From Pseudorhodoferax soli (GTDB taxonomy: Bacteria > Pseudomonadota > Gammaproteobacteria > Burkholderiales > Burkholderiaceae_C): a DNA stretch of 64,000 bases. The notes beneath the pieces were generated by a model. It was not told the DNA's origin and made no database searches. It saw nothing but the letters and a program-made list of their open reading frames with translations. The DNA is taken from positions 186,001-250,000 of the forward strand of contig NZ_QPJK01000006.1 of the NCBI RefSeq assembly GCF_003337555.1, written 5' to 3'. Positions 1-8,499 of the stretch are shown here, piece after piece (positions within the stretch are counted from its first letter, which is position 1; every line of letters begins with the position of its first letter). The position numbers and the translations under genes were made by a program.

Positions 1-40
1 GGGAATGCATGTGGTTTCCTCGAATTCGTTCTGGTGGGCT

Positions 41-65
41 GCCGGGCCCGCGGCGCGGGCCCGGC
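41..65 (-). terminator. GC-rich hairpin downstream of the carboxypeptidase gene
   Basis: A perfect 11-bp inverted repeat (41-51 and 55-65) with a 3-nt loop lies just beyond the stop codon of the minus-strand carboxypeptidase gene. The stem is almost pure G+C. No T-run follows it on the minus strand, so it is not a textbook intrinsic terminator. It could act as a U-less terminator or as a 3' stabilising hairpin. Confidence 0.45.
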
Positions 66-78
66 GCATGGACTGGGC

Positions 79-2232
79 TCAGAAGCTGCTGGCCGCGGCC
101 TGCTTGCGGCGACGCTGCAGGGCCACTGCAGCCAGGCCGGCCAGTGCGGCGGCGAGGCCGCCGACGGCACCGCCACCGCCGCCGCTCTTGGCCTCGGCGA
201 CTTCCAGGAACGCGGCCGACACGGCGCCCGGCTTGCCATCGCTGTTGGTGCCCTGCACATAGACCATGTGGCGGCCCGGTGCCAGGCCGGTCGTGTCGAT
301 CTGGCCGAAGGCGCGCTTGGTCGCGTCCGGGAAGTCGGACTTGGCCTGGTCGGAGGTGCCCAGTTCGAGCGGCTTGCCTTCGGCGCCGGCCTCCCAGGGC
401 ATCTGGTCGATGTAGACCTTGGCGTCGCGGATGTTGTAGACCACCGGGTAGGGCGGCGGCAGGATGCTGGCCTGGCCCGCGTTGCTGTAGCGGTAGCGGT
501 TGTCGTCGACCAGCGCGGAGACGTTCACCTTCGTGCCGGCGGGCACGGCGGCGGTTTGCTCCACCTTCACGTCGACCGTGTCAGGGCCGAACGGCAGCTG
601 GTAGACGCGGTGCAGTGCACGGCTCATGTAGTGGAAGCCGTTGAAGTTCTCCGGGTAGGTCTCGCGGTCGAACACGCCGCAGTCCTCGTAGAAGGAGCGG
701 CCCATTTCCACCGTGTACGAGGGCGCGCCCAGGAAGCCGTAGAACGCGTCCTTGGTCGTGCCTTCGGTGTTGTAGCTGAGCAGCTGCTGCGACGAGTAGT
801 TGTTGTGGTAGGCCAGGCGCTGGGCGATGACGGCCATGCCCTTGTTGTTGGGCGTGTGCGTGTTGAAGCCGTTCTCGGCGCGTTCGACGCCCCAGGGCCA
901 CAGGATGGCGCGCGCGTTGCTGTGCAGGTCCACGAACATGCCGCCCGTGTAGTCCTCGGAGGCGCCGGTCTGCCAGTCGAGCTCGCCGGTGCCGTTGTTG
1001 GCACGGTTCTCGATGTTGCAGTACGGGCCGGGGGTGCCCACGAGAGGCTTGCCCGCGCTGTCAACCGCCCACTTGTTGCGGCCGTCCGGCAAGGCGCCGC
1101 CTTCCCAGCGGCACTGCGCCTGGTTCCAGGTGCCGCGCACGTAGTTCAACACGGCCTGCGTCTCGGGCTCGGAGGCCGGTCCGGTGCCGCGGAAGGTCTC
1201 GCCGCAGATGTTGCCGTCCGAGCCGCCGGCGCCGCCGGTGGCCCAGCCGAACGGGTAGTTGCGGTTCAGGTCGACACCCGAGCCGAGCTGGCCGTTCGTG
1301 CCCGTGGTGCACAGCGCCGTCAGGTAGTTGGTGTTCTTGCGCTGGCGGGCCGAGCGGTCCTGCTCGGCGAGCTTGCGGCCGTCCGGGTTGTGGATGATGA
1401 AGTGGTACTGGTTGTTGTCCAGCATCATCGTGGCGTTGGGGTCCTTGCCGTAGTTGTCCAGCAGCCACTCGATGAACTTGGTGCCGACCTCCTGCGGGGC
1501 GTATTCGCGGGCGTGGATGCCGCCGGTCCAAACCATGCGCGGCACTTCCTTGCCTTCCTGCTTGGCGAAGTTGCCGACCACGATGGCGCGCACGTCGTGC
1601 GGCTGGGCCGGGAACAGCGACAGGTTGAAGCGCTGCAGCAGGGCTTGCGGGATGAACTTGGCCAGCAGGCTGGTGTAGCTCGACCAGGAGTTGTCGTACT
1701 GGTTGCCGACGACGGTGGGCTCCTTGATCTGCGTCTTCATCCAGGCCGGGCCCAGCGTCTTGAGCTGCACCAGGTCGGGGTACTTGGTCTTGAGCTCGTC
1801 GAAGGTGGCGTAGGTCTGCTCCACGGTGCGGTAGCAGGAGTGCGTGCCGTCGGCGACCGAGCTGGGCTGCTCGCGCGAGGAGCGCTGCAGCGCGCCCGAG
1901 GCCTGGTCGCGCGAACGCGATGCGATGAAGTCCTTGATGCGCGCGGTTTCCTCCACGTCGATCTGCACGCCGATGCCCAGGGCCTCGACAGCGTGGAGTT
2001 CGGTGTCGCTGACCTCGGCGTGGACCGTGCGCGTCTTCTGGTCCACGTAGGGGTGGTCCAGCATGGTCGTCAGCTTGGACAGCTGGTCTTCCGAGGCGTA
2101 GGGGATCTTGACCGCGTAGACCTGGTCCGGGTCACCGCCGTGGGCATGGATGGCCCCGGCAGCGCAAACCAGGACGGCGGTGGCCACGATGGCGGCGACC
2201 GGGGTCAGACGGGGTGGACAGAATCGTTTCAT
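79..2232 (-). CDS. Secreted M14-family zinc carboxypeptidase with GlyGly-CTERM-like tail
   Basis: This 717-residue protein begins with a cleavable signal peptide (residues 1-30, ending AIHA). The M14 metallocarboxypeptidase signature is clear. The zinc ligands His240 and Glu243 lie in GIHAREY, the substrate-binding DLNRNYP is at 321-327, the third ligand His437 lies in VDLHSN, and the general base Glu509 lies in TVEMGRS. It should remove C-terminal residues from peptides outside the cytoplasm. The C-terminus carries a Gly run (684-688), a hydrophobic helix (about 691-705) and then RRRK. That is the architecture of GlyGly-CTERM surface-sorting tails processed by rhombosortase. It is larger than a minimal M14 enzyme because of N- and C-terminal extensions. 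No obvious operon partner is present; the next minus-strand gene lies 200 bp upstream. Confidence 0.9.
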   Translation of the reverse strand: MKRFCPPRLTPVAAIVATAVLVCAAGAIHAHGGDPDQVYAVKIPYASEDQLSKLTTMLDHPYVDQKTRTVHAEVSDTELHAVEALGIGVQIDVEETARIKDFIASRSRDQASGALQRSSREQPSSVADGTHSCYRTVEQTYATFDELKTKYPDLVQLKTLGPAWMKTQIKEPTVVGNQYDNSWSSYTSLLAKFIPQALLQRFNLSLFPAQPHDVRAIVVGNFAKQEGKEVPRMVWTGGIHAREYAPQEVGTKFIEWLLDNYGKDPNATMMLDNNQYHFIIHNPDGRKLAEQDRSARQRKNTNYLTALCTTGTNGQLGSGVDLNRNYPFGWATGGAGGSDGNICGETFRGTGPASEPETQAVLNYVRGTWNQAQCRWEGGALPDGRNKWAVDSAGKPLVGTPGPYCNIENRANNGTGELDWQTGASEDYTGGMFVDLHSNARAILWPWGVERAENGFNTHTPNNKGMAVIAQRLAYHNNYSSQQLLSYNTEGTTKDAFYGFLGAPSYTVEMGRSFYEDCGVFDRETYPENFNGFHYMSRALHRVYQLPFGPDTVDVKVEQTAAVPAGTKVNVSALVDDNRYRYSNAGQASILPPPYPVVYNIRDAKVYIDQMPWEAGAEGKPLELGTSDQAKSDFPDATKRAFGQIDTTGLAPGRHMVYVQGTNSDGKPGAVSAAFLEVAEAKSGGGGGAVGGLAAALAGLAAVALQRRRKQAAASSF

Positions 2233-2387
2233 CGAACGCTAACTCCTCAAAGTGGACGGTTGGCTGTGCCTTGGTGCTTGGCGCACACCATCTACATGGC
2301 AGATCGCGTGCCAGCCACCGTTCACGAGAGATTGGCGTTCAAGTCATTGATTTGTAACGAACGCATGGTGCGGGTGCCGAACCGTCC

Positions 2388-2432
2388 CGTTCGGAAATCC
2401 GTCTGCCCGCGACGCGGCGTTCGGAAATCCGT
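2388..2432. repeat. Short direct repeat (15 bp, two copies)
   Basis: CGTTCGGAAATCCGT occurs at 2388-2402 and again at 2418-2432, a spacing of 30 bp, immediately downstream of the Bug gene stop codon. Each copy contains the small palindrome CGGA-AA-TCCG. It could be a recognition site or part of a 3' structure. The rest of the 2233-2433 intergenic stretch shows nothing else I can name. Confidence 0.5.
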
Positions 2433-2433
2433 G

Positions 2434-3396
2434 TCAGTCGAGCCGGATTCGCGCGTAGGCGGCGACCTTCTTCATCTTTTCGATCTCGCGCACGATCTGC
2501 TGCGAGAACTCGGCCGGCGTGCTGCCCGAGGGGTAGAGGCCCTGGCCCGCCAGGCGGTCGCGCACCTCTGGCTCCTGCACGGCCGCGGCCACTGCACGCT
2601 GGATGCGCAGCACCGCCTCGGCCGGCGTGCCGGCCGGCGCCACCAGCCCGAACCAGGACGGCTCGTTCGCCTGCGGATACCCCAGCTCGGCATAGGTCGG
2701 CACCTCGGGCAGCACGTCCAGGCGCCTGGGCCAGGAGACGGCCAGCGCGCGCAGCTTGCCGGCCTTCACGTGCGGCAGCGACGAGGCCACCTGGTCGAAG
2801 TACACCGGCACCTGGCCGCCCAGCACGTCGTTGATCGCCGGGCCGGCGCCGCGGTAGGGGATGTGCACCATGCTGGTTCCCGTGCTGCTCTTGAACAGCT
2901 CGCCCCACATGTGGCCGATGGTGCCGTTTCCCGGCGTGGCATAGGACACCTTGCCGGGGTTGGCCTTGAGGTACTTCACGAGCTCGGCGAAGTCTTTGAC
3001 CGGCAGCACCGCGGGGTTGACGACGATCACGCCCGGCGCCTTGACGATCTCCGTCACGCCGGCGAAGCCGGTGATGGGGTCGTAGGGCAGCCTGGCAAAC
3101 ACCGCGGGATTGACGCCGTGCGTGGACAGCGTGGCCACGCCCACGGTGAGGCCGTCGGCCGGGGCGCGCGCCACCTCGGCCATGCCGATGGAGCCGCCGG
3201 CGCCGCCGCGGTTCTCGGTCACCACCGGCATGCCGAGCAGGCGCTGCAGCGGCTCTTGCAAGGCACGGCCCGTGATGTCGGTGGCGCCGCCCGGCGGGAA
3301 GGGAATGACGATGCGCAGCGGCCTGGCCTGGGCGAAGGACAGCTTGGGCGCGGCAGCGGTGGCGAGCAGGGCGGAAAGGGCGTGGCGGCGTTGCAT
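2434..3396 (-). CDS. Bug-family (TctC-like) periplasmic solute-binding protein
   Basis: This 320-residue protein has an N-terminal export signal (MQRRHALSALLATAAAPKLSFA) and the full Bug/TctC fold. Family motifs include RIVIPFPPGGATD near the N-terminus, the Asn/Gly-rich ligand loop VTENRGGAGG, SYATPGNGTIGH and IPYRGAGP. These proteins bind small carboxylates in the periplasm and hand them to tripartite tricarboxylate transporters. The ATG at 3396 is chosen because it directly precedes the signal peptide; the reading frame stays open further upstream but that part is not Bug-like. No TctA/TctB permease gene is nearby, so it is an orphan receptor whose ligand cannot be told from sequence. Confidence 0.9.
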   Translation of the reverse strand: MQRRHALSALLATAAAPKLSFAQARPLRIVIPFPPGGATDITGRALQEPLQRLLGMPVVTENRGGAGGSIGMAEVARAPADGLTVGVATLSTHGVNPAVFARLPYDPITGFAGVTEIVKAPGVIVVNPAVLPVKDFAELVKYLKANPGKVSYATPGNGTIGHMWGELFKSSTGTSMVHIPYRGAGPAINDVLGGQVPVYFDQVASSLPHVKAGKLRALAVSWPRRLDVLPEVPTYAELGYPQANEPSWFGLVAPAGTPAEAVLRIQRAVAAAVQEPEVRDRLAGQGLYPSGSTPAEFSQQIVREIEKMKKVAAYARIRLD

Positions 3397-3481
3397 GAAT
3401 GAACTTCCTCTGGTGGACAAAACACGCAGGAAGGAGCAACACCCGTGCCGGGGTGCATCCAGGCGCGGCTCCAGCCCGCCG

Positions 3482-4048
3482 CTAGTGGATGTCCTGCGGG
3501 CCTGGCGCGCGCTTGCGGCCGGTGAACATGGCCAGCACGAGCTTGTCGCGGTGCTGCCAGCCCGTGAACGCGACACCGGCCAGGTGCACCGCGACCAGCG
3601 CCACGAGCAGCCAGCCCAGCACCACATGCGTCCAGTACAGCCAGCCGTAGCCCCAGAGCCAATCTGTCGTGTAGAGGAACCCCGAAAGGCACAGGCTGGC
3701 GACGCACGCCAGCAGGGCCAGCACCATCCAGCCGCCCAGCGGGTTGTGGCCCAGGTGGCGCAGGGCCCGGCCGGCCTGCACGCTGCGCGCATAGGCCCAG
3801 GTGGCCGAGGGGCCGCGCACGAACTGCGCGAAACGCGCGTAGCGGCTTGCGGAAAAGCCCCAGGCCAGGCGCCACGCCACCACGGCGGCTGCGGCATAGC
3901 CCAGGGCTTCGTGCCAGCTGTCGGCATCGCCGCCCGTCCACCAGGCGCAGGCCACAGCGAGGACCAGGGCCCAGTGCAACAGGCGCACCGGCCTGTCCCA
4001 GACCTTCAGGCCAGCGCCGGGCTGTGCAGGGTCACTTCTCTTCGACAC
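3482..4048 (-). CDS. Cytochrome b561-type membrane protein
   Basis: This protein of about 188 residues has four predicted transmembrane helices. Conserved His residues sit in RLLHWALV, SWHEALGY, YWTHVVLGW and VAVHLAG, as expected for bis-heme b561/hydrogenase-type cytochrome b domains. The N-terminal KVWDRPVRLLHW motif is typical of the family. The start chosen is GTG at 4048, which overlaps the 3' end of the PepSY gene by 17 bp; no better start precedes the family motif. It is the last gene of the iron operon. A plausible role is transmembrane electron transfer, for example ferric-iron reduction linked to the upstream receptor and dioxygenase, but that is inference. Confidence 0.8.
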   Translation of the reverse strand: MSKRSDPAQPGAGLKVWDRPVRLLHWALVLAVACAWWTGGDADSWHEALGYAAAAVVAWRLAWGFSASRYARFAQFVRGPSATWAYARSVQAGRALRHLGHNPLGGWMVLALLACVASLCLSGFLYTTDWLWGYGWLYWTHVVLGWLLVALVAVHLAGVAFTGWQHRDKLVLAMFTGRKRAPGPQDIH

Positions 4049-4304
4049 GCTCGAAGGTCTTGGGGTCGAAGAAGGCTTCGACGCGCTTGCCCTGCGGGTC
4101 CTTGCCGTAGACCTCATAGCAGGTCTCGGTCTTTTCCATGCGGCGCACGGTCCAGCCGTCCTTGACGAGCTTGTCCTGCAGTTCGGTGTGCGAGCGCCAC
4201 TCGGCCTTGGGGTACTTGCTGCAGGTGACGTTGCCGTGGGCCAGGGCATTGCCGGCCACCAGGGCCAGGGCCAGCGGCAGGGCGCGGATGAAAAGCGTCT
4301 TCAT
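4032..4304 (-). CDS. Small secreted PepSY-domain protein
   Basis: This 90-residue protein has a signal peptide (MKTLFIRALPLALALVAGNALA) followed by a single PepSY-like domain. The recognisable core runs from EWRSHTELQDKL through GWTVRRMEKTETCYEVYG to RVEAFFDPKTFE. Two cysteines in the mature part (Cys28 and one in TETCYEVYG) could form a disulfide. Small periplasmic PepSY proteins are often encoded beside cytochrome b561 genes, as here. The molecular role is unknown; binding or inhibition of a partner in the periplasm is the usual suggestion for the domain. Confidence 0.8.
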   Translation of the reverse strand: MKTLFIRALPLALALVAGNALAHGNVTCSKYPKAEWRSHTELQDKLVKDGWTVRRMEKTETCYEVYGKDPQGKRVEAFFDPKTFERVEEK

Positions 4305-4322
4305 GGGGAACTCCTTGGCGGA

Positions 4323-5003
4323 TCAGGTGGCGGCCCAGCGCCGCACCAGGTTGTGGTAGATGCCCATGAGCTTGAGCACGCGCGGGTCCTGCGCGGAGAG
4401 CGTGGCGCTCAGCTCCTGGATGGATTGGTCGAGGTCGTACAGCAGGGTGCGCGAGCGGTCGTCCTCGACCAGGCTCTCGACCCAGAAGAAGGCGGCCACG
4501 CGCGCGCCCGCCGTGACCGGCGTCACGCGGTGCAGGCTGGTGGCGGGGTAGAGCAGCATGTCGCCGGCCGGCAACTTGGCCGACTGCACGCCGTAGGCGT
4601 CTTCGATCTCCAGTTCGCCGCCCTCGTACTCGTCGGGCTCGGAGAGGAACAGCGTGGCCGAGAGGTCGGTGCGCAGGCTCTGGCCGCCTTGCAGCTGCAT
4701 GATGGCCGCGTCCACGTGCGCGCCGTACTGGCCGCCGCCGGCATAGCGGTTGAACTTGGGCGGATAGATGCGCCGCGGCAACGCGGCCGAGACGAACTGC
4801 GGCGTCTCGCCCAGGCGGCGCAGCAGGTGCTCGGCCAGCTGCAGGCCGACTGCATCCTGCGCGCCGATCTGCTGGTTGTGCTTGACCTGGCGCGCGGCGC
4901 TGCCGGCGGTGGCGGCGCCGTCCTGCCATTCGGCACGGTCGAGATGGGTGCGGAAGTGGCGGACTTCGTCAGGTGTCAGCACCTGGTCGATGGCGAGAAG
5001 CAT
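4323..5003 (-). CDS. piuC: Fe(II)/2-oxoglutarate-dependent PiuC/YbiX-type dioxygenase
   Basis: This 226-residue protein matches the PKHD-type hydroxylase family. The iron-binding facial triad is visible as His96 and Asp98 in YGAHVDAAI and His158 in SLHRVTP. Arg168 in AGARVAAFF is the likely 2-oxoglutarate anchor. Length and motif spacing are normal for PiuC/YbiX. The ATG at 5003 follows a GGAGAA ribosome-binding site. In Pseudomonas (piuA-piuC) and Escherichia coli (fiu-ybiX) the same enzyme sits next to a catecholate siderophore receptor, and that arrangement is kept here. The substrate is not known; an iron-regulated modification of a siderophore or protein is the usual proposal. Confidence 0.9.
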   Translation of the reverse strand: MLLAIDQVLTPDEVRHFRTHLDRAEWQDGAATAGSAARQVKHNQQIGAQDAVGLQLAEHLLRRLGETPQFVSAALPRRIYPPKFNRYAGGGQYGAHVDAAIMQLQGGQSLRTDLSATLFLSEPDEYEGGELEIEDAYGVQSAKLPAGDMLLYPATSLHRVTPVTAGARVAAFFWVESLVEDDRSRTLLYDLDQSIQELSATLSAQDPRVLKLMGIYHNLVRRWAAT

Positions 5004-5020
5004 GGATGGGTTCTCCAACG

Positions 5021-5050
5021 GAACAATGCCGGGCAGGCCCGGCATTGTTC
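5021..5050 (-). terminator. Perfect 14-bp hairpin between receptor and piuC
   Basis: The sequence at 5021-5034 is the exact reverse complement of 5037-5050, with a 2-nt loop. It lies 14 bp after the receptor stop codon and 17 bp before the piuC start on the minus strand. No T-tract follows beyond the TTGTTC at the end of the stem. It is therefore likely to be a partial terminator or processing signal that lowers expression of the downstream genes relative to the receptor. Confidence 0.55.
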
Positions 5051-5064
5051 CATTGGCAGGTAGG

Positions 5065-7458
5065 TCAGAACTCGTAGTTCAGCGTCACGCGGGTGGCGCG
5101 GGCGTCACCCTTGTAGAGGAAACCGCCGGAGCGGTAGACCGCCGTGTAGAAGGTCTTGTCGGTCACGTTCAGCACGTTGAGCCGCACGTCCAGGTGCTTG
5201 TTGAAGCGGTAGGAAGCGAACAGGTCGTACTTGGTGAACGAGGGTACGGGCAGCGTGCAGGCGCCGGTGGCCGCATCGCGCGCGACGCCCTGGTCAGGCG
5301 AACCGCCGCACATGCTGCTCTGGTACTTGGCGGCGGCACCGAAGGAGAACGCGTCCGTCACCTGGTACTTGCCCTGCACCGTGACGCTCTTGTCGGCGAA
5401 GTTGGCCAGCGGCGCGCCCACCGTGGCAGGCGTGCCCAGCGACTTCGTGACCTTGGACTTCATGAGCGTCAAACCGGCTTGCACCGTGAACTTCGGCGTC
5501 ACATTGCCCACGAGGCCGAACTCCAGGCCCTGGATGCGGTTGCCGCCGGTGTTCGCGCCAAAGGTCTCATATCCCGTCACGGGGCTGCCGGGGACGGTGA
5601 CGGGCGGTTCCAGCACGTCGCTCTTGTTGGTGCGGAAGGCCGCTGCCGTGAAGAGCAACTTGTCGTCCAGCAGGTTCCACTTGGTGCCGATCTCGAACAG
5701 CTTGGAGCGCTCGGGCTTGCCGACCAGCTTGCCCTCGGCCACGATGGCGCCGCCATAGGCCACGCCGGTGCTGTCGGATTCGCCGCCATTGATGTCGGTG
5801 GACGTGGCGACGCTGGCGTAGACCATGCCCTGGGGGTTGATCTTGTACGTGACGCCCAGGTGGCCGTTGATCAGCGTGTCGCTGTCTCTGTAGTCCGCGG
5901 TCTGGGCGCCCGTGGCAGGCGTGAAGCTGCGCTGGCTGAACTTGTAGTGGTCGGCCCGCACGCCGGCGAAGGCGGTCCAGCGGTCGGTGAGGTCCACCGT
6001 GTCCATGAGCGATGCGGCCACCGTGCGGACCCGCCAGATGCGGCCCTTGTTGTTGCGCAGGATGTTGCGCTGGACCACCGAATCAATGTTCGGGATCACG
6101 GCGCCGCTGGCATCGGTGACGCAGAAGGCGTTGAGCGAGGTGTTGTTGGTGCTGCAGTTCTGCCCGCTGTTGTTGAGCGAGTAGCTGCCGAAGGTCGCCT
6201 CGTTGTCGGTGTATTCGAGGCCAGTGACGAACTCGTGCTTCATGCCGCCCAGGGTGGTGTTCCACAGCAGGTTGGTTTGGTGGGCGAAGTAGTCCACATC
6301 CTGCCAGCCGGTGTGGCCGCCGTCGACACGGATCGCGTTGTAGGGGGCTCCGCCAACGGTACTGCGCGATGCGCCATAGTTGGCGCCCGAGGTGATCCAG
6401 GAGTTGTCGGCCGTGCCGTAGCGCGTGCGGCTGACGATGCGGGCATCGGCGTTCACGCGGTAATTGATGCGTGCGGTGAATGCGTCCACATCGCTGGACA
6501 GCTGGTCGCTTTTCTGCGCATAGACGGGCACGTTGATGCCGGCCCACTCGGCCGGGATGCGGTTGGGCGCGGTGCCGACCAGGAAGCTGCCGATGTCGGG
6601 CTTCTTGTCCTTGGCGCGCAGGCCGTAGTAGTCCAGCGTGACGCTCAGGTCAGAGTTGATTTCCCACAGGCCCGACAGCGCCAGGCCCTTGCGCTCGCGC
6701 TCCGAGGGGCTGCGGTCCGGCACGTCCTCGCTGCCGTACAGGGCGTTCACGCGCAGCGCGAACGTGTCCGAGAAGCCTTTGTTGGCGTCCACAGTGACAC
6801 GGCGGTGCTTGTCGGTGCCCAGCGCGACCGAGGCCCGCGTGAAGTCGTAGTCCAGCGTGGCCTGCTTGGTGATGACGTTCACTGCGCCGCCGGCCGTGCC
6901 ACGGCCAGCGAAGCTGGAGTTCGGACCCTTGGAGATTTCGACCTGCTCGACCGCGAAGCTCTCGCGCGTGGTGATGCCGGGGTCGCGCAGGCCGTCGACG
7001 AACACGTCGCTGCGGGCTTCCTGGCCGCGGATGATGTAGCGGTCGCCGAAGGCATTGCCGTTTTCGCCGGTGCCCAGCGTGATGCCGGGTTGTGCGCTCA
7101 GGATCTGCTTGAGATCGGTGTGGCCCGAATCTTTGATGGCGTCGGCGGTGATGACCGAGATGGTCTGCGGCGTCTCGGCCAGGGGGCGGGTGTGGCGCTC
7201 GTCGCCCGAGGTCTTCGCCTTGTACGGAACGCCGACTTCGGCATTGGGGTTCGGGTCGATCTTGGTGGCCTGCACCTTGACCTCGTTCAGCGTGCCGCCG
7301 CTGGTGGCGGTCGTGGCCTGGGCCAGCACGCCCAGGGGCAGCAACATGACGGTGGACATGCCCAGTGCCATGCTGGCGCGGCCCACGGCTGGGGCGCCAG
7401 AGTTGGCGGCGGTGCGCAGGCTGCGCGGAATCTTCGATGTCGTCGTGGCGCGGTGCAT
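5065..7458 (-). CDS. TonB-dependent catecholate-type siderophore receptor (Fiu/PiuA-like)
   Basis: This 797-residue outer-membrane receptor starts at the ATG at 7458, giving a long N-terminal export signal (hydrophobic near residues 29-46) followed by the mature N-terminus with the TonB-box-like TLNEVKVQA. The plug domain is recognised by [37 protein letters not shown] and [18 protein letters not shown]. The barrel ends with a terminal Phe (TLNYEF), the usual outer-membrane assembly signal. There is no STN domain, so it is a transport-only receptor. Together with piuC it resembles the Fiu and PiuA loci that import ferric catecholates. A candidate Fur box lies about 160 bp upstream of the start. 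Confidence 0.92.
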   Translation of the reverse strand: MHRATTTSKIPRSLRTAANSGAPAVGRASMALGMSTVMLLPLGVLAQATTATSGGTLNEVKVQATKIDPNPNAEVGVPYKAKTSGDERHTRPLAETPQTISVITADAIKDSGHTDLKQILSAQPGITLGTGENGNAFGDRYIIRGQEARSDVFVDGLRDPGITTRESFAVEQVEISKGPNSSFAGRGTAGGAVNVITKQATLDYDFTRASVALGTDKHRRVTVDANKGFSDTFALRVNALYGSEDVPDRSPSERERKGLALSGLWEINSDLSVTLDYYGLRAKDKKPDIGSFLVGTAPNRIPAEWAGINVPVYAQKSDQLSSDVDAFTARINYRVNADARIVSRTRYGTADNSWITSGANYGASRSTVGGAPYNAIRVDGGHTGWQDVDYFAHQTNLLWNTTLGGMKHEFVTGLEYTDNEATFGSYSLNNSGQNCSTNNTSLNAFCVTDASGAVIPNIDSVVQRNILRNNKGRIWRVRTVAASLMDTVDLTDRWTAFAGVRADHYKFSQRSFTPATGAQTADYRDSDTLINGHLGVTYKINPQGMVYASVATSTDINGGESDSTGVAYGGAIVAEGKLVGKPERSKLFEIGTKWNLLDDKLLFTAAAFRTNKSDVLEPPVTVPGSPVTGYETFGANTGGNRIQGLEFGLVGNVTPKFTVQAGLTLMKSKVTKSLGTPATVGAPLANFADKSVTVQGKYQVTDAFSFGAAAKYQSSMCGGSPDQGVARDAATGACTLPVPSFTKYDLFASYRFNKHLDVRLNVLNVTDKTFYTAVYRSGGFLYKGDARATRVTLNYEF

Positions 7459-7617
7459 GGTGTTTTCGTGTTGTCTTTTGGATTCGGGATGCGCCGTGGC
7501 CGGACGGCCGACTGCCCAGCCCACCGGGGCTAGAAATGACCCGTAGTGTTTGACGCGCAATGCGCGCCGACACGGTTTACACGCTGGGCGGTCTGTCGCC
7601 GAGCAGTAGCAAACGTA

Positions 7618-7636
7618 GTAAGAACATTTCTCATTC
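7618..7636 (-). promoter_or_regulatory. Candidate Fur box upstream of the receptor operon
   Basis: On the minus strand the site reads GAATGAGAAATGTTCTTAC, an imperfect palindrome (TGAGAA facing TTCTTA) within an A+T-rich patch. It matches the central half-sites of Fur operators only partly, about 9 of 14 informative positions in the TGATAAT-N-ATTATCA form. Position and the iron-uptake function of the downstream operon support it. Fur with Fe2+ would repress the operon in iron-rich conditions. Confidence 0.5.
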
Positions 7637-7710
7637 GATTCTACTTTTCGTTGCACAGGCTTCCGTGCCATTGCGCCAAGGTGTCGTATCGAACCAACAA
7701 CTGCGGCAGC

Positions 7711-7738
7711 TTGACCGCCACACCGGGCGCCGCATAAT
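7711..7738 (+). promoter_or_regulatory. Sigma-70 promoter of imuA-imuB-dnaE2
   Basis: A -35 element TTGACC (7711-7716) and a -10 element CATAAT (7733-7738) are separated by 16 bp. The predicted transcription start falls at about 7745, inside the LexA box, so LexA bound there would block initiation. The leader to the imuA ATG would be very short. Confidence 0.65.
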
Positions 7739-7757
7739 GCTGTACAAATCATCAGTA
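7738..7757 (+). promoter_or_regulatory. LexA (SOS) box upstream of imuA
   Basis: The site TGCTGTACAAATCATCAGTA fits the CTGT-N8-ACAG operator with one mismatch (TCAG for ACAG). It keeps the flanking TA on the right side and has an A+T-rich centre. It overlaps the end of the -10 element and the predicted start point, 5-24 bp ahead of the ATG at 7762. imuA-imuB-dnaE2 cassettes are classical LexA-regulated SOS genes, so the position and function agree. Confidence 0.75.
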
Positions 7758-7761
7758 AACC

Positions 7762-8499
7762 ATGGGTTCCCTGCCTTCCTTCCTCCCGGAACGGGCCGAT
7801 GTCTGGCGCGGCGATGCGCTGGGCCTGGCCCCGGCCGCTGCCTTGCCCAGTGGCCACGCGGTGCTGGACGCCGAGTTGCCCGGCGGCGGCTGGCCCGCGG
7901 CCGGGCTCACCGAGTTGCTGCAGGCGCCCGGGATGCAGGGGGCCTGCCACGACTGGCGGCTGCTGCTGCCGACGTTGGCGCGGCTGACGACGTCCGCCCA
8001 GGGCCCGGTGGCGCTGGTCGGGGCCCCCGATGGCCTGCAGCCCTTCGCACCGGCCCTGGCTGCGCAAGGCCTCCCGGCCACGCGCCTGCTGTGGGTGCAA
8101 CCCGTGGACGACAAGGCGCTGCTGTGGGCTGGAGAGCAGGCCCTGCGCTGCGCCGACGTGCCGGCCGTGCTGGCCTGGTTGCCCCGGGCCCGTGCCGACG
8201 GGCTGCGCCGCCTGCACCTGGCCGCGCTGGACCACGGCAAGCCGCTGTTCGCCTGGCGGCCCGCAACGGCGCAGGCCGAGTCATCCCCGGCGCCGCTGCG
8301 GCTGCTGGTCGAGGCCGACGGCAGCACGCTGCAGGTGCTGGCCTTCAAGCGCCGCGGCCCGCCCATGGTCCGGCCGGTCGGGCTGGCGCCCCATGCGCCA
8401 GCGCTGGCCGCGCTGCTGGCGCTGCGCCGGCGCAGCCAGGCCGCGCAGCCGGCCAGCCCCGAGGTCCGCCATGTGCTGGGTCGCCCTGTCGCCGCCTGA
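7762..8499 (+). CDS. imuA: Translesion DNA synthesis-associated protein ImuA
   Basis: This 245-residue protein matches proteobacterial ImuA (SulA/RecA-related). Typical segments are VWRGDALG near the start, SGHAVLDAELPGGGWPAAGLTELL (the equivalent of the RecA N-terminal core) and LLVEADGSTLQVLAFKRRGPP near the C-terminus. ImuA works with ImuB and DnaE2 in damage-induced mutagenesis, possibly by modulating RecA filaments. It is the first gene of an operon whose next reading frame starts 29 bp before its stop. Expression is expected to be SOS-dependent through the LexA box just upstream. Confidence 0.88.
   Translation: MGSLPSFLPERADVWRGDALGLAPAAALPSGHAVLDAELPGGGWPAAGLTELLQAPGMQGACHDWRLLLPTLARLTTSAQGPVALVGAPDGLQPFAPALAAQGLPATRLLWVQPVDDKALLWAGEQALRCADVPAVLAWLPRARADGLRRLHLAALDHGKPLFAWRPATAQAESSPAPLRLLVEADGSTLQVLAFKRRGPPMVRPVGLAPHAPALAALLALRRRSQAAQPASPEVRHVLGRPVAA

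Larger units (their letters stand above)
7459..7761. other. 303-bp divergent intergenic region between receptor and imuA
   Basis: This is the only gene-free stretch of about 300 bp in the window. It serves two diverging transcription units: the iron operon leftwards and the SOS mutagenesis cassette rightwards. It is visibly richer in A+T around 7610-7660 and 7733-7755 than its surroundings. It holds a candidate Fur site, a sigma-70-type promoter and a LexA box, annotated separately. The 7459-7610 part looks like a 5' untranslated leader and shows no ORF or strong hairpin that I can support. Confidence 0.6.

Noticed and set aside
2388-2432. Attachment site of an integrated element
   Set aside because: The 15-bp direct repeats are only 30 bp apart, with no integrase, tRNA or foreign segment beside them.
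34-3402. Open plus-strand frame of more than 1100 codons across the carboxypeptidase and Bug genes
   Set aside because: It runs antisense to two clear protein genes, has Arg/Gly/Ala/Val-biased composition and no domain or ribosome-binding site. High GC content makes such frames common.
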